Counted from the stretch's first letter, positions 9,375 to 19,938 are shown. The stretch: DNA of 64,000 bases from Melghirimyces profundicolus (GCF_003054245.1 NZ_QBKR01000004.1:1-64000); one strand, 5' to 3'. The notes: generated by a model from the letters alone, not told the origin. Numbers and translations are program-made.

Positions 9375-9725
9375 CATGTCAACCGCCGGGAGGAAATTCG
9401 GACCTCCAAAATCGCTTGTTGTCCCCCAGTCCCCCTGCTTTGACGCCTGTGAAACAGACGCCAATTGGTTGTCTAACCCAGTTTTTTACCCGAGTGGTAC
9501 AAAATCAGGCTTGATTACCCAACCATCGAACCTATCTATTTCTGCAACTCTTTCTGATTCATCCAAGTATGTTTACCCATTGTAACAGGAAATGGGAAAG
9601 AGCCCGGTCTTGATCATGGCAGGTCCAACCATACCATTCTTCCAGTAAAACCCCGATGCGTCGGATCGAGGGTCATCTACAGGGAAGCCCCGTTCCGGAA
9701 ATCGGTCGGTGATGATCGTTCCCTT
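9375..9725 (+). other. Intergenic stretch without a recognised gene
   Basis: About 350 bases. A GACGCCTGT/ACAGACGCC near-palindrome lies around 9440-9462. Otherwise I see no ribosome-binding site, RNA motif or protein-like frame. Confidence 0.5.
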
Positions 9726-10094
9726 TCATCCTGTTACGATCTCTTCCATCCAATGGTGAGACGTCACTTTGAGCCGGGTGATGCAACGGTGGGAGGCGGG
9801 CTTTTCCTTGAAGTACTTCTCCAGTCCTTCCTGGACCAGGGGCAACGGGAAGAGGCTGTTTTCTTCCCGGGCCCGTTCCGTCATCTCCAGAAGAGATTGG
9901 TAGAAACGGATATCCTCCCGGTTGTCGCCGCAGGGACAAAGGACTTTCTCCAAGTGCAGGGTAAGCAGACGGACGGCATGGGTTAACTCTTCCTCCACTT
10001 TTTTCACCAAATCCATGTTCCAGTATTCGTGACAAAGGGCCTCCAGGGCGTTCAATCCATGCAGATGGGCGAGACGTCCATCATTCATCGGCAT
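9726..10094 (-). CDS. Hypothetical protein, 122 residues
   Basis: The start is an ATG at 10094 with GGAAGGTGAG five bases upstream (MPMNDGRLAHLHGLNAL). The protein is soluble, mostly helical and rich in Glu, Leu and His, with a CPCG pair near residue 60 and HxH-type His residues (THAVRLLTLHLEK) that could bind metal. Its helical His-rich pattern recalls hemerythrin-like or four-helix proteins, but I cannot assign a family. It is monocistronic, downstream of no operon. Confidence 0.6.
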   Translation of the reverse strand: MPMNDGRLAHLHGLNALEALCHEYWNMDLVKKVEEELTHAVRLLTLHLEKVLCPCGDNREDIRFYQSLLEMTERAREENSLFPLPLVQEGLEKYFKEKPASHRCITRLKVTSHHWMEEIVTG

Positions 10095-10212
10095 AAATCT
10101 CACCTTCCTCATCAAGTTAATCAGGTTTATGGGTCAAAATATTCCGATTTCCATTTCTTCCGAAACCGGTTTTTTCCGTCTATTTTATTCATCCGGCGGG
10201 AAACGGCACGAC

Positions 10213-10254
10213 AAAAGAGAAAATCCCGCGGAAAAAGAAGCCTTTTCCCGCGGG
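10213..10254 (-). terminator. Terminator of the ilv-leu operon
   Basis: CCCGCGG/CCGCGGG stem with additional A/T pairs, followed on the minus strand by ATTTTCTCTTTT. It lies 34 bases after the leuB stop. Confidence 0.7.
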
Positions 10255-10287
10255 GGTGGTGGTTTGCCTCTAAGTCTGCGGGCGGGG

Positions 10288-11406
10288 TTACATCATCGCC
10301 TCCACCGGAACCTTGGGGTCCGGTTGGTGTTTTTTCAGTTCCTCCACCACCCGGTCGCCGAACTCCTCGGTGGAGAGAGCCAAATGCCCGGGAGCCGCCA
10401 CATCCATGGTGCGGGCCCCCCGGTCCAGCACCCGGGTGACGGCCTCTTCGATCGCGCGGGCGGCTTCATCATCCTGGAAGGAGTGGCGGAACATCATCGC
10501 GACGGACAGAATGGTGGCGACGGGATTGGCCACCCCCTGCCCGGCGATGTCCGGAGCGGAACCGTGGACCGGTTCATAGAGCCCCCGGTTCCCTTCCCCG
10601 ATGCTGGCCGAGGGGAGCATTCCGATGGAACCGGTCAGAATGGCCGCCTCGTCGCTCAGGATGTCGCCGAACATGTTCTCGGTGACGATCACGTCAAATT
10701 CGGCGGGGCGCCGGATGATCTGCATGGCGCAGTTGTCCACCAGCATGTGTTCCAGTTTCACATCCGGGTAGTCCCCGGCCACCCGCCCGGCCACTTTCCG
10801 CCAGAGACGGGAACTTTCCAGGATATTGGCCTTGTCGACGGAGGTGACCTTCTTCCCCCGTTCCCGGGCCCATTCAAAGGCTCGCCTGACGATCCGTTCG
10901 ATTTCGTGTTCGTGGTAAACCAGGGTGTCGGTGGCTTTGGCCCCCGCCTTGGTTTCTTCGGTGTGTTTCTCCCCGAAGTAGATGCCGCCGGTCAGTTCCC
11001 TCACCACCAGAAGATCGACGCCTTTCAACACCTCTTCTTTCAGGGTGGAGCTTTGCGCAAGCCCCGGAAACAGTTTGGCCGGCCGGAGGTTGGCATACAG
11101 GCCGAGCTCCTTGCGCAGGCCCAGAAGGGCTTTTTCCGGCCGGAGAGGCGGGGGATTCCGGTCCCAGGCGGGGCCGCCCACAGCCCCCAGCAGGATCGCA
11201 TCGGCTTCCCGACAGATCCGAAGGGTCTCCTCGGGAAGCGGGGTCTTCAACCGGTCGACGGCGCTCCCCCCGACCAGTCCGAAATCCAGGTGGAACCGGT
11301 AACCAAACTGTTCCCCGGTCTGTTTCATCACTTTGACGCCTTCCTCCGTGATTTCCGGACCGATCCCGTCCCCGGGCAAAACGGCAACGTTTCGCTGTTT
11401 ATCCAT
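10288..11406 (-). CDS. leuB: 3-isopropylmalate dehydrogenase
   Basis: 372-residue NAD-dependent oxidative decarboxylase of leucine biosynthesis, turning 3-isopropylmalate into 2-oxoisocaproate. The N-terminus [20 protein letters not shown] is diagnostic. [11 protein letters not shown], the substrate loop with [10 protein letters not shown], and the metal/NAD block [12 protein letters not shown] near residue 245 are all present. Length is normal for Bacillales LeuB. It is the last gene of ilvB-ilvH-ilvC-leuA-leuB, 31 bases after leuA. leuC and leuD are not in this window, so the isomerase must be encoded elsewhere. Confidence 0.95.
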   Translation of the reverse strand: MDKQRNVAVLPGDGIGPEITEEGVKVMKQTGEQFGYRFHLDFGLVGGSAVDRLKTPLPEETLRICREADAILLGAVGGPAWDRNPPPLRPEKALLGLRKELGLYANLRPAKLFPGLAQSSTLKEEVLKGVDLLVVRELTGGIYFGEKHTEETKAGAKATDTLVYHEHEIERIVRRAFEWARERGKKVTSVDKANILESSRLWRKVAGRVAGDYPDVKLEHMLVDNCAMQIIRRPAEFDVIVTENMFGDILSDEAAILTGSIGMLPSASIGEGNRGLYEPVHGSAPDIAGQGVANPVATILSVAMMFRHSFQDDEAARAIEEAVTRVLDRGARTMDVAAPGHLALSTEEFGDRVVEELKKHQPDPKVPVEAMM

Positions 11407-11437
11407 GGCTTATCCAACCTCCTCTGGGATGCTCGAT

Positions 11438-12994
11438 TCAGGAACTGACGACGGCCCGGGCCTTCTGTGCCGTCGGGTCCGCCTCCCGACGGGCCACGAT
11501 CCGGTTGACGGCGTGGATGTAAGCCCGGGCGCTGGCTTCCAGCACATCGGTGCTCACCCCGCGTCCCTGAACCGTCCGGTCCCCCTGACGAAGTTTGACG
11601 TAGACTTCCCCGAGCGCATCCTTTCCATGGGTCACCGAAGCGATTTTAAAGTCCTCCAAGTGGGAAGCTTCCCCGGTCACACGGTCGATTGCCTTGAAAA
11701 TGGCATCGACGGATCCGTTCCCGCAGGCCGCTTCCTCCAGCACACGTTGGTGGCGGACGTCCAACACCCGGACCGACGCGGTGGGGACAGACTGGTTCCC
11801 GTAGGAAAGCTGGACCGTTTCCAGTGTGTAGACTTCTTCTTCCTCGGCCCACTTCTCCTCAACCAAAGAGGCGATGTCTTCGTCTTCCACCGTTTTTTTC
11901 CGGTCGGTCAGTTCCTTGAACCGGACGAACAGTTGATTGATCTGCTGGTCGGTCAGCTCATACCCCATGCCTTTCAACTTATCCCGGAAGGCATGACGGC
12001 CGGAATGTTTTCCGAGAACGAGCCGGGTGGCATCCTGACCGATGGTCTCCGGACGCATGATTTCATAGGTGGAACTGTTTTTCAGCATTCCGTCCTGGTG
12101 GATGCCCGCCTCATGGGCAAAGGCGTTGGCCCCAACCACGGCTTTATTGCCCGGGACCAACATGCCGGTCATCTTGCTCACCATGCGGCTGGTCTTGGCG
12201 ATCTCTTTCAGCTGAAGGCCGGTGGCAACCCGGTAGTGATCCTCCCGGGTCGCCAATGCCATCGCCACTTCTTCCAAGGCGGCGTTGCCGGCTCGTTCAC
12301 CGATCCCGTTGATCGTCCCTTCCACCTGTTCCACCCCGGCCTCAATCGCCGCGAGGGTGTTGGCCACGGCCATCCCCAGATCATCATGGCAGTGGGCCGA
12401 CAGCTTCACCTTTTCGATCCCCCGGACGCGGGCTCTCAAATAACGGAAGATGTCCCCGTATTCCTGCGGGGTCAGGTAACCGACGGTATCCGGAATGTTG
12501 AGCACGTCGGCTCCGGCGTCGATCACCCGTTCCGCCACCTGGCAGAGAAACTCTTTTTCCGTCCGTCCTCCGTCTTCCGTGGAAAACTCCACTTTGGGGA
12601 AGTATTTTTTCGCCAGTCGGACCGACGCTTCCGCCTGTTCCAGCACTTCTTCCCGGGTCATGTTCAGTTTGTATTTCCGGTGGATCGGAGATGTGGCGAG
12701 GAAGATGTGAAGGCCGGGATTTTCCGCCTCCTTCAGTGCTTCCCACGCCTTTTCGATGTCCCCCGGCACCGAACGGGCAAGGCTGACCACCGTGGAGTTT
12801 TTCACGGCTTTCCCTACCCTCCGGACCGCCTCCAGGTCGCCCTGGGAGGAAGCGGCAAAACCGGCCTCGATCACGTGAATTCCCAGTCGTTCCAGCTGAA
12901 GGGCGATGGTCACCTTCTCTTCCGCACTCAGGTTGACGCCGGGGGATTGCTCTCCGTCTCTCAAGGTCGTGTCAAAAAACTGGACCGTTCGCAT
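11438..12994 (-). CDS. leuA: 2-isopropylmalate synthase
   Basis: 518-residue first enzyme of the leucine branch, condensing acetyl-CoA with 2-oxoisovalerate. The N-terminal TIM barrel opens with [16 protein letters not shown] (catalytic Arg and metal-binding Asp). The second metal motif is HCHDDLG near residue 203, followed by [11 protein letters not shown]-terminal region from about residue 390 ([17 protein letters not shown]) is the LeuA regulatory dimer domain that binds leucine, so feedback inhibition is expected. It lies 23 bases after ilvC. Confidence 0.95.
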   Translation of the reverse strand: MRTVQFFDTTLRDGEQSPGVNLSAEEKVTIALQLERLGIHVIEAGFAASSQGDLEAVRRVGKAVKNSTVVSLARSVPGDIEKAWEALKEAENPGLHIFLATSPIHRKYKLNMTREEVLEQAEASVRLAKKYFPKVEFSTEDGGRTEKEFLCQVAERVIDAGADVLNIPDTVGYLTPQEYGDIFRYLRARVRGIEKVKLSAHCHDDLGMAVANTLAAIEAGVEQVEGTINGIGERAGNAALEEVAMALATREDHYRVATGLQLKEIAKTSRMVSKMTGMLVPGNKAVVGANAFAHEAGIHQDGMLKNSSTYEIMRPETIGQDATRLVLGKHSGRHAFRDKLKGMGYELTDQQINQLFVRFKELTDRKKTVEDEDIASLVEEKWAEEEEVYTLETVQLSYGNQSVPTASVRVLDVRHQRVLEEAACGNGSVDAIFKAIDRVTGEASHLEDFKIASVTHGKDALGEVYVKLRQGDRTVQGRGVSTDVLEASARAYIHAVNRIVARREADPTAQKARAVVSS

Positions 12995-13017
12995 GCCGCA
13001 CCCTCCCTTTCCGAATG

Positions 13018-14034
13018 TTATTGTTTGGCAGGCTCTTTCGCATCTTGATTCAGCCAGGCCATCGTTTTCCGGAGTTTCTCGCCGACCCGCTCGATGGGGT
13101 GATCTTTTTCCGCTTGGGCCATGCGGTCGAACTGCCCGCGCCCTTCTTCGTTTTCTTCAATCCAGCGTTTGGCGAAGGTCCCGTTCCGGATTTCCTCGAG
13201 CACTTCTTTCATCGCTTGACGGGAAGCGTCCCCCACCACCCGCTTGCCGCTCACGTAATCACCGTACTCGGCGGTGTCGCTGATGGAGTGACGCATACCG
13301 GCAAGGCCGCCTTCATACATCAGGTCGACGATCAGTTTCAGCTCATGGAGACACTCGAAGTAGGCGATTTCCGGTTGGTACCCGGCTTCAGTCAGGGTTT
13401 CAAAGCCGTTCTTCACCAGTTGACTCACACCTCCGCACAAAACCGCCTGCTCCCCGAAAAGGTCCGTCTCCGTTTCTTCTTTAAATGTGGTTTCAATCAC
13501 CCCGGCCCGGGTGGCACCAATTCCTTTTGCGTAGGCCAGACCCAGTTCCTTCGCTTTGCCTGTGGCGTTCTGCTGAACGGCGATCAGGGCGGGAACACCG
13601 AAGCCTTCTTCATACACCCGGCGCACCAGATGACCGGGCCCTTTCGGAGCGATCAGAATCACGTCGACATCTTCCGGCGGGTTGATCTGACCGAAGTGGA
13701 TGTTGAAGCCATGGGAAAACATGAGGGCGGAACCGGGTTTCAGGTAGGAAGCCACCTGATCCCGGTAGACCCGGGCCTGCACTTCATCGGGCATCAAAAG
13801 CTGGACCACATCCGCCTGCTTGACGGCTTCATCGACAGTGTAAACCCCGAATCCGTCCCGCTTCGCCTGCTCCCAGGAGCGGCCCCGCCGAAGGCCGATC
13901 ACCACCCGGACTCCGCTGTCCCTCAGGTTCTGGGCCTGGGCATGGCCCTGACTTCCGTATCCCACCACCGCGACGGTTTTCCCCTGAAGATACTGCAAAT
14001 CCGCATCGTCACCGTAGTATACTTTCGCCATCAT
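13018..14034 (-). CDS. ilvC: Ketol-acid reductoisomerase
   Basis: 338-residue class I enzyme. It isomerises and reduces acetolactate (or acetohydroxybutyrate) with NADPH and Mg2+. The Rossmann motif [17 protein letters not shown] is followed by the cofactor loop IGLRRGRSW, and Mg2+ ligands sit in the [12 protein letters not shown] block. The length is typical of the short bacterial form. Fourth step of the shared valine/isoleucine route in this operon. A 106-base gap separates it from ilvH with no obvious terminator. Confidence 0.95.
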   Translation of the reverse strand: MMAKVYYGDDADLQYLQGKTVAVVGYGSQGHAQAQNLRDSGVRVVIGLRRGRSWEQAKRDGFGVYTVDEAVKQADVVQLLMPDEVQARVYRDQVASYLKPGSALMFSHGFNIHFGQINPPEDVDVILIAPKGPGHLVRRVYEEGFGVPALIAVQQNATGKAKELGLAYAKGIGATRAGVIETTFKEETETDLFGEQAVLCGGVSQLVKNGFETLTEAGYQPEIAYFECLHELKLIVDLMYEGGLAGMRHSISDTAEYGDYVSGKRVVGDASRQAMKEVLEEIRNGTFAKRWIEENEEGRGQFDRMAQAEKDHPIERVGEKLRKTMAWLNQDAKEPAKQ

Positions 14035-14140
14035 GCATCCTCCTTTAGTGGTATGAGTGAAACTGACACCCTGTTCAGCGGTGTCGCATTGAAGTTCCCG
14101 GGTAAGGAAGCCACATCGGATTCTCCCGTAACCCCCGGGA

Positions 14141-14644
14141 TCAGCTTCCGGCGGGGACCGGGGTTTTGGCTGTCCCCCTCGGGAGGGCCGTCACCCCGGT
14201 GCGGGCCACTTCCTTGATCCCGTAGGGTCGCAAAAGCTCGATCAATGCGTCCAATTTGGAACGCTCCCCCGTCGCCTGGACCATCAGGCTGTGGGGGCCT
14301 ACATCCACGACCGAAGCGCGGAACGGTTCGACGATGCCGCTCACTTCCATCCGGGTCGCCGGCCCCGCTCCCACCTTGATCAACAGCAGTTCCCGCTCCA
14401 CGGCGGAATGTTCGTTCAAATCCTGGATTTTGATCACGTCGATCAGCTTGTGAAGCTGTTTTTGCACCTGCTCCATCGTACGTTCGTCTCCATTGGTCAC
14501 AATGACCATCCGGGACAGCCCCGGCTCCTCCGACTCCCCGACGCTGATGCTTTCGATGTTGAAATTGCGACGGCCGAGGAGGTTGGCCACCCGGGCCAGC
14601 ACCCGGGGCTGATCGTTCACCAACACCGACAGGATATGCCTCAT
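14141..14644 (-). CDS. ilvH: Acetolactate synthase regulatory subunit
   Basis: 167-residue small subunit (also called IlvN). An N-terminal ACT domain ([20 protein letters not shown], with FNIESISVG) binds valine. A C-terminal ALS_ss_C domain completes it. It activates the IlvB catalytic subunit and confers valine feedback. Its ATG overlaps the ilvB stop (ATGA), indicating translational coupling and 1:1 synthesis. Confidence 0.95.
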   Translation of the reverse strand: MRHILSVLVNDQPRVLARVANLLGRRNFNIESISVGESEEPGLSRMVIVTNGDERTMEQVQKQLHKLIDVIKIQDLNEHSAVERELLLIKVGAGPATRMEVSGIVEPFRASVVDVGPHSLMVQATGERSKLDALIELLRPYGIKEVARTGVTALPRGTAKTPVPAGS

Positions 14645-16380
14645 TCATCCTCCTCCCCCATGATCATTTCGTCGAGGCCGCTTCCCGGAGCGACCATCGG
14701 ATAGACGTTCTCCTCCGGAGCCACGCGGAAATCCACCACTGCCGGCCCCGGGTGGGACAACGCTTCGCTCCAGACCCGAGCCGCTTCTTCTTTGTTTTCC
14801 GCTTTCCAGGCTTTCACTCCGTAGGATTCCGCCAGCTTGACGAAATCCGGGCTGTCGGCCAGATCCACTTCGCTGTATCGTTTCTTGTAGAAGACTTCCT
14901 GCCACTGCCGCACCATTCCCAGACACTGGTTGTTAATGACCGCCACTTTGACGGGAATGTTGGCCAGAGACGCCACCGCCAACTCCTGGCTGGTCATCTG
15001 GAACCCGCCGTCTCCGGTGACACTGATCACCGTGGCGTCGGGATGTGCGAGCTGGGCTCCCAGTGCGGCGGGAAACCCGAAACCCATCGTTCCGAGTCCG
15101 CCGGAGGTGATAAAGGACCGGGGCCGGGCGAAGGGAAAATACTGGGCCACCCACATCTGATGCTGCCCCACATCGGTGGTGACCACCGCATCCCCCCCGG
15201 TGCTTTCATAAAGGTGCCGGATCACCCACTGGGGCTTGAGAACCTCATCGGAGTCCCGGAAGGTGAAAGGTTTTTCCCGGAACCATGTTTGCACCCGTTC
15301 CACCCAGATGTCGGAATGGGCCCTTGGGACGGTGTCCAAGGCGGCGGAGAGGGACTGTTTCACGTCCCCCACGAGAGGGATGTAGGTATCCACGTTTTTG
15401 CCGATCTCCGCCGGATCGATGTCAATGTGGACGATCTTGGCGCCGGTGGCGAATTTATCAAGCCGTCCCATCGTCACCCGATCGTCAAATCGCGCTCCGA
15501 TTCCGATCAACAGGTCGCATTCCAAGAGGGCGTTGTTGGCGGCGTAGGTGCCGTGCATCCCCGGCATTCCCAGCCACAGGGGGTGTTGCCCGGGAAATCC
15601 GCCCAGACCCATCAGTGTGGTGGTGACGGGAATATGGGCTTTTTCCGCGAAGGCGATCAGTTCTTTCTCCGCCCCGGAGGTGACCACCCCGCCCCCGGCC
15701 AGAATCAGCGGTTTCTCCGCCTCCCGGATCGCCTGATGAAGCCGGTTGACCTGCAGGGGATGGGGATCCGTCTTGGGCTGGTAACCCCGGATGTGAACCC
15801 GGTCGGGATAACGATAGGCGGCCCGGGCGTTGGAGACATCCTTGGGAATGTCGATCAGGACCGGCCCGGGCCGGCCGGAGGTTGCGATATAAAACGACTC
15901 CTTCACCACCCGCGGGAGATCCTTCACGTCCGTGACCAAGTAGCTGTGTTTGGTGATCGGCATGGTGATTCCGGTGATGTCCGCCTCCTGAAAGGCATCG
16001 GTTCCGATCAGGTGTTGAGCCACGTTCCCCGTGATGCAGACCAATGGAATGGAATCCATCTGGGCATTGGCGATTCCGGTCACCAAGTTGGTCGCTCCCG
16101 GCCCGGATGTGGCGATCACCACCCCGGCTTTGCCCGTGGCACGGGCATATCCGTCGGCGGCATGAATGGCGCCTTGTTCGTGCCGGGCCAAGAGGTGCTT
16201 CAGCGCACCGTGGTAAAGGGAATCGTAAATGGGAAGCACGGCTCCCCCCGGGTAACCGAAGACCACTTCCACCCCTTCCTCGATCAGACATCGGAGCAAG
16301 ATCTCCGAACCGGTGAATTCCTGGTGCGACTGACCGGTCTGGGTCTTCTCTTTGACGGGCATCGCCAACCGTTGGGCCAT
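14641..16380 (-). CDS. ilvB: Acetolactate synthase catalytic subunit
   Basis: 579-residue ThDP- and FAD-dependent enzyme making acetolactate from pyruvate, or acetohydroxybutyrate from pyruvate plus 2-oxobutyrate. Visible signatures: VFGYPGGAVLPIYDSL, the catalytic Glu region HEQGAIHAADGYARATG, the FAD-linked central domain and the ThDP motif GDGGFQMTSQELAVA...NNQCLGMVRQWQ. First gene of the operon and preceded by a 600-base double-riboswitch leader. The start ATG has an AGGAGG-type site. Confidence 0.95.
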   Translation of the reverse strand: MAQRLAMPVKEKTQTGQSHQEFTGSEILLRCLIEEGVEVVFGYPGGAVLPIYDSLYHGALKHLLARHEQGAIHAADGYARATGKAGVVIATSGPGATNLVTGIANAQMDSIPLVCITGNVAQHLIGTDAFQEADITGITMPITKHSYLVTDVKDLPRVVKESFYIATSGRPGPVLIDIPKDVSNARAAYRYPDRVHIRGYQPKTDPHPLQVNRLHQAIREAEKPLILAGGGVVTSGAEKELIAFAEKAHIPVTTTLMGLGGFPGQHPLWLGMPGMHGTYAANNALLECDLLIGIGARFDDRVTMGRLDKFATGAKIVHIDIDPAEIGKNVDTYIPLVGDVKQSLSAALDTVPRAHSDIWVERVQTWFREKPFTFRDSDEVLKPQWVIRHLYESTGGDAVVTTDVGQHQMWVAQYFPFARPRSFITSGGLGTMGFGFPAALGAQLAHPDATVISVTGDGGFQMTSQELAVASLANIPVKVAVINNQCLGMVRQWQEVFYKKRYSEVDLADSPDFVKLAESYGVKAWKAENKEEAARVWSEALSHPGPAVVDFRVAPEENVYPMVAPGSGLDEMIMGEEDE

Positions 16381-16403
16381 CCTCCTTGACCTCCTTCAGA
16401 TTC

Positions 16404-16480
16404 AAAATAAAAACCTTCCACACCCAACCATTCCTGACACGGGTCCCTGTTCGGTCATGGTTTGATTGGGGCGAAAGGTT
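16404..16480 (-). terminator. T-box-controlled terminator before ilvB
   Basis: On the minus strand AACCTT pairs with AAGGTT, and AAACCAT with ATGGTT, in one long interrupted stem that ends in TTTTTATTTT. Its 5' side begins right after the T-box GGGTGGTACCGCG, as expected for mutually exclusive antiterminator and terminator structures. Confidence 0.75.
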
Positions 16481-16720
16481 CGCGGTACCACCCAATGCTT
16501 CACCGCCGCCTCACGGCGGACGGCCTCAGCGGGTGCGCCCGGTACGGGCGCACCCCATCGGATAACGGCGATGGCCGGAGACGTTCTACTCAGCCCAAAT
16601 GGGCCTTTTGACGCACAGCTCCGAGGTGAGATCGTCCGTCATGCCGCGGCTCCGTTCTCAGCCTCCGGAACTCTCTGTGACGCGGTGGATGACGGCGCAT
16701 GTCCTCTTCACAGCCTTTTG
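16404..16720 (-). ncRNA. T-box riboswitch, leucine-type, ilv-leu operon
   Basis: The conserved T-box sequence GGGTGGTACCGCG is at 16481-16493 (minus strand). Stem I features precede it: a GTGAAGAGGAC start, AGAGAGTTCCGG and CTGAGAACGG. The specifier loop reads GATCTCACC, giving CUC (Leu) at 16628-16630. Family knowledge: uncharged tRNA-Leu pairs with the specifier and the UGG bulge, favouring the antiterminator and transcription of ilvB-H-C-leuA-B. The assignment to leucine rests on my reading of the specifier loop and matches the operon content. Confidence 0.85.
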
Positions 16721-16764
16721 ACAACTTATTCAACTATTTGTAACATTTTTCTTCCCGTGGATAT

Positions 16765-16833
16765 AACAAAACCTCTGGGCATGCCGTACCCGTCCGTCAG
16801 AAACATCGAATCGGGCAGGACCTGCCGCAGAGG
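16765..16833 (-). terminator. Terminator of the upstream riboswitch
   Basis: CCTCTG (16828-16833) pairs with CAGAGG (16772-16777), extended inside by GGCA/TGCC and CCCG/CGGG, and is followed by TTTTGTTAT. Its 5' arm reuses the last bases of the ykkC-type aptamer and its outer helix. Ligand binding should therefore prevent termination (an ON switch). Confidence 0.7.
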
Positions 16834-16937
16834 CTTTTATCCTCACGGTGTACACCGGATTTCCGGTGCTGATGCCGCTCGGTCGCAGTCCCCGTCTTAA
16901 GCGGGCGGAACCCTAGGCACCCTCCCACACGCTGCGG
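16825..16937 (-). ncRNA. ykkC-class riboswitch (subtype 2, probably ppGpp)
   Basis: On the minus strand the aptamer shows CCTAGGGTTCCG (16906-16917), GACTGCGACCGAGCG, a CACCGG/CCGGTG hairpin, TACACCG and GAGGATAAAAGCCTC (16830-16844), in the order of ykkC RNAs. An extra outer helix CCGCAG/CTGCGG encloses it, as in the subtype 2 (ppGpp/PRPP) members rather than the guanidine-I type. Context (branched-chain amino acid operon, ON-type terminator) favours ppGpp (inference). It precedes a T-box in the same leader, giving two-input control. Confidence 0.75.
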
Positions 16938-16984
16938 ATCCGTCGTTGTCCGCATTGGTGAAATTGTTCAATTATTTAGGTGCT

Positions 16985-17014
16985 ATTATAGTCAGGGCCC
17001 GATATCGTTGTCAA
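16985..17014 (-). promoter_or_regulatory. Promoter of the ilv-leu leader
   Basis: Minus strand TTGACA (17009-17014), 18 bases, TATAAT (16985-16990). It lies directly after the ilvD stop, so the leader starts near 16978. Confidence 0.85.
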
Positions 17015-17036
17015 CCGATTTTTTGTAAATCTTTTA

Positions 17037-18728
17037 TTAATCGGTGACGGCCCCGCGGGACGCCGAGGAAACCAGCCGGGCGTACTTGTTGAGAACCCCT
17101 CGGGACGCGGGCAGGGGAGGAGCCTGCCATTCCTTTTTCCGGCGTTCCAACTCCGCCTCGGAAAGATCGACGGAAATCTCCCGGGTCCGGCTGTCGATCG
17201 TGATCCGGTCCCCGTCCCGGATCAGGGCGATCGGACCGCCGACCTGAGCCTCCGGAGCCACATGACCGATCACGAATCCGTGGGATCCCCCGGAAAAACG
17301 GCCGTCGGTGATGAGGGCCACCTTTTCCCCCAGTCCTTTTCCGACCAGAATGCCGGTGATGGACAGCATTTCAGGCATTCCGGGTCCCCCCTTGGGACCT
17401 TCATAACGGATGACGACCACATCGCCCTCCTGCACCCGGTCGGAGAGAATGGCATCGGCGGCATCCTGTTCATTGTCAAACACCCTGGCCGGACCGGACA
17501 TTCTCGACACTTTCAGGCCGGAAACTTTGGCCACGGCCCCTTCGGGGGCGAGGTTTCCTTCCAGCACCACCAGCGGCCCCGTCTTCCGGAAAGGATGGTC
17601 CAAGGGGCGGATCACCTGCTGCCCCTCTTTCAGGGGTTCGGCTTCGGCCAGGTTTTCGGCCAGGGTTTTTCCGGTCACGGTCAGGCAATCCCCGTGGAGC
17701 AGGCCGGCTTCCAGGAGCAGCTTCATCACCGCGGGCACCCCGCCCGCCTTAAAGAGATCCTGCATCACGTATTTGCCGCTGGGTTTCAGATCGGCGATAT
17801 GAGGGACCCGTTGCCGGATCCGCTCGAAATCTCCCATTGAGAGATCCACATCGACAGCGTGAGCGATGGCCAGCAAATGGAGGATGGCGTTGGTGGATCC
17901 CCCCAGCGCCATCACCACCGTGATCGCGTTCTCAAAGGCTTCTTTCGTCATGATGTCCTTGGGGTAGATTCCCTTTTTCAGCAATTCCACCACGGCTTGT
18001 CCCGCCCGGTAACAGTCCTCCCGTTTATATTCCGATTCCGCCGGATGGGAAGAACTTCCCGGCAGGCTCATCCCCATCGCTTCAATGGCGGAGGCCATGG
18101 TGTTGGCCGTGTACATGCCGCCACAGGACCCCGCTCCCGGACAGGCGTGGCATTCGATCCGGTGAAGGGCTTCGTCATCGATCATTCCTTTGTTGTGCTG
18201 CCCCACCCCTTCAAAGGCGGAAACAATATCGATATCTCTCCCGTCCAGATTGCCGGGACGGATCGTTCCCCCGTAAACAAAGACTGCAGGAACCTGGGTG
18301 CGTCCGATGGCGATCATGCATCCCGGCATGTTTTTGTCACAGCCCCCGATCGCCACGTAACCATCCAGCCGTTCCGCTCCGACCACCGTTTCGATGGAGT
18401 CGGCAATCACTTCCCGGCTGGGCAGGGAAAACCGCATCCCCTCATGGCCCATGGAAATCCCGTCGGAGACGGTGATCGTGTTGAAAATCAGGGGCGCCCC
18501 CCCTTGTGCGCGAACTCCGTCCCGGGCCCGTTCGGCCAGTTCCCGGATATGAACATTGCAAGGGGTCACTTCGCTCCAGGTGCTGGCCACCCCCACCATC
18601 GGCTTCTTGAAATCTTCGTCTGAAAAACCGACGGCCCGAAGCATGGCCCGGTTGGGCACACGGCTTGTCCCTTCGCTGATCACACGGCTTCGGATGCGCA
18701 GATCTTTTTCGGTATCCGATTGGGTCAT
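17037..18728 (-). CDS. ilvD: Dihydroxy-acid dehydratase
   Basis: 563-residue Fe-S lyase making 2-oxoisovalerate and 3-methyl-2-oxovalerate. Cluster cysteines appear in [10 protein letters not shown] and [12 protein letters not shown]. The catalytic C-terminal block [19 protein letters not shown] is intact. It is transcribed in the same direction as ilvB but lies upstream of the riboswitch promoter, so it may be expressed partly from its own promoter and read through into the leader. No convincing terminator separates them. Start ATG with AAAAGGAGGGA site. Confidence 0.95.
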   Translation of the reverse strand: MTQSDTEKDLRIRSRVISEGTSRVPNRAMLRAVGFSDEDFKKPMVGVASTWSEVTPCNVHIRELAERARDGVRAQGGAPLIFNTITVSDGISMGHEGMRFSLPSREVIADSIETVVGAERLDGYVAIGGCDKNMPGCMIAIGRTQVPAVFVYGGTIRPGNLDGRDIDIVSAFEGVGQHNKGMIDDEALHRIECHACPGAGSCGGMYTANTMASAIEAMGMSLPGSSSHPAESEYKREDCYRAGQAVVELLKKGIYPKDIMTKEAFENAITVVMALGGSTNAILHLLAIAHAVDVDLSMGDFERIRQRVPHIADLKPSGKYVMQDLFKAGGVPAVMKLLLEAGLLHGDCLTVTGKTLAENLAEAEPLKEGQQVIRPLDHPFRKTGPLVVLEGNLAPEGAVAKVSGLKVSRMSGPARVFDNEQDAADAILSDRVQEGDVVVIRYEGPKGGPGMPEMLSITGILVGKGLGEKVALITDGRFSGGSHGFVIGHVAPEAQVGGPIALIRDGDRITIDSRTREISVDLSEAELERRKKEWQAPPLPASRGVLNKYARLVSSASRGAVTD

Positions 18729-18749
18729 TTGGGTCCCTCCTTTTTGCCC

Positions 18750-18780
18750 TTGACAAGATGATTGCAGAACAGTGTATAGT
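18750..18780 (+). promoter_or_regulatory. Promoter of the BASS transporter gene
   Basis: TTGACA at 18750-18755 and TATAGT at 18775-18780, 19 bases apart, facing away from ilvD. Confidence 0.5.
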
Positions 18781-18853
18781 ATTTTTCAACAGCTGTCACG
18801 GCCTTTTTTTATTTTCATATTATTCAGCCCGTTAAAAAAAGGAGGAATCATCA

Positions 18854-19819
18854 TTGAGGAATCTCATGACCGCCAGCCGATTCGCCCAAAACACGTTTGC
18901 CCTGTGGGTGCTGGTCGCCTCATTTCTCGCCTGGCTCTGGCCTTACGGCTTCACATGGATCAAGCCCTGGATCGCTCCCCTCTTGGGGGTGATCATGTTC
19001 GGTATGGGGCTGACCCTGAGGGGGAAGGATTTCGCTCTGGTGTTGCGCCGTCCCTGGCCGGCGCTGGCCGGGGTCCTTCTGCAGTTTGCCATCATGCCTC
19101 TCGCCGCCTATGCCGTCGCCGTCGCCCTGAACCTCCCTTCCGGGCTGGCCGCCGGATTGGTATTGGTAGGGGCCTGCCCCGGGGGGACGGCTTCCAATGT
19201 GATCGTCTATCTCTCCAGGGGTGATGTTCCTCTCTCCGTCACCATGACCAGTGTTTCAACCCTTCTTGCCCCTCTTTTCACTCCTTTTCTGCTGTTGTGG
19301 CTGGCCGGTTCCTGGCTGCCGGTGGACCCCGGGGCCATGGTGTTGTCCATCCTCCAGGTGGTGATCCTGCCTGTCGTCCTGGGGCTCGTGATTCGACGGT
19401 TCTTTCCCGTTACCGTGGAAAAAGCGACGGAAGCGCTGCCCCTGATTTCTGTCACCACCATCGTGGTGATCGTGGCGGGAGTGGTGGCTCTGAACGCCGA
19501 GAACTTCGGCAAAATCGCCTTGGCTGCCTTTCTGGCAGTCATCGTCCACAACGGTCTTGGCCTGTTGTTGGGATACTGGGGAGCGCGTGTGTTGCGGCTT
19601 GACGAATCGAGAAGCCGGGCGGTTTCCATTGAGGTTGGGATGCAGAATTCGGGTCTTGGTGTCACCCTGGCCCTCACCCACCTGAACCCCGCCGCAGCGT
19701 TGCCAGGGGCCATTTTCAGCGTCTGGCACAACATTTCCGGCCCCCTTCTGGCCACCTACTGGTCGCGGAAGAATGAGAAAAAAGCCCCGGTGTCTGAATC
19801 GGAAAGCGGCCGGATCTGA
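18854..19819 (+). CDS. Bile acid:sodium symporter (BASS) family transporter
   Basis: 321-residue membrane protein with nine or ten hydrophobic segments. The family hallmark GACPGGTASNVIVYLSRGD lies near residue 103, and EVGMQNSGLG near 265 is the second Na+-site region. Bacterial BASS proteins move organic anions such as 2-oxo acids or pantothenate precursors with Na+. Its place beside the branched-chain amino acid genes, divergent from ilvD, makes a 2-oxo acid plausible (inference only). The start is TTG at 18854, eight bases after GGAGG. The first ATG (18866) is too far from that site. Confidence 0.85.
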   Translation: MRNLMTASRFAQNTFALWVLVASFLAWLWPYGFTWIKPWIAPLLGVIMFGMGLTLRGKDFALVLRRPWPALAGVLLQFAIMPLAAYAVAVALNLPSGLAAGLVLVGACPGGTASNVIVYLSRGDVPLSVTMTSVSTLLAPLFTPFLLLWLAGSWLPVDPGAMVLSILQVVILPVVLGLVIRRFFPVTVEKATEALPLISVTTIVVIVAGVVALNAENFGKIALAAFLAVIVHNGLGLLLGYWGARVLRLDESRSRAVSIEVGMQNSGLGVTLALTHLNPAAALPGAIFSVWHNISGPLLATYWSRKNEKKAPVSESESGRI

Positions 19820-19938
19820 CCCGCCGCGCCTGCCACTCCAGAGGAAGCGGGCCATCGGTTCCCGTCCATCCTCCCGACCCTCCTGCCTGATGGAGCCGTT
19901 CAGGGCGTTCATCCCATGCTCTCCTCTGGCCGGTGTTA

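Noticed and set aside
16825..16937. Guanidine-I riboswitch
   Set aside because: The core resembles it, but the extra outer helix and the amino-acid operon context fit the ppGpp/PRPP subtypes. Guanidine exporters or carboxylases are not nearby.
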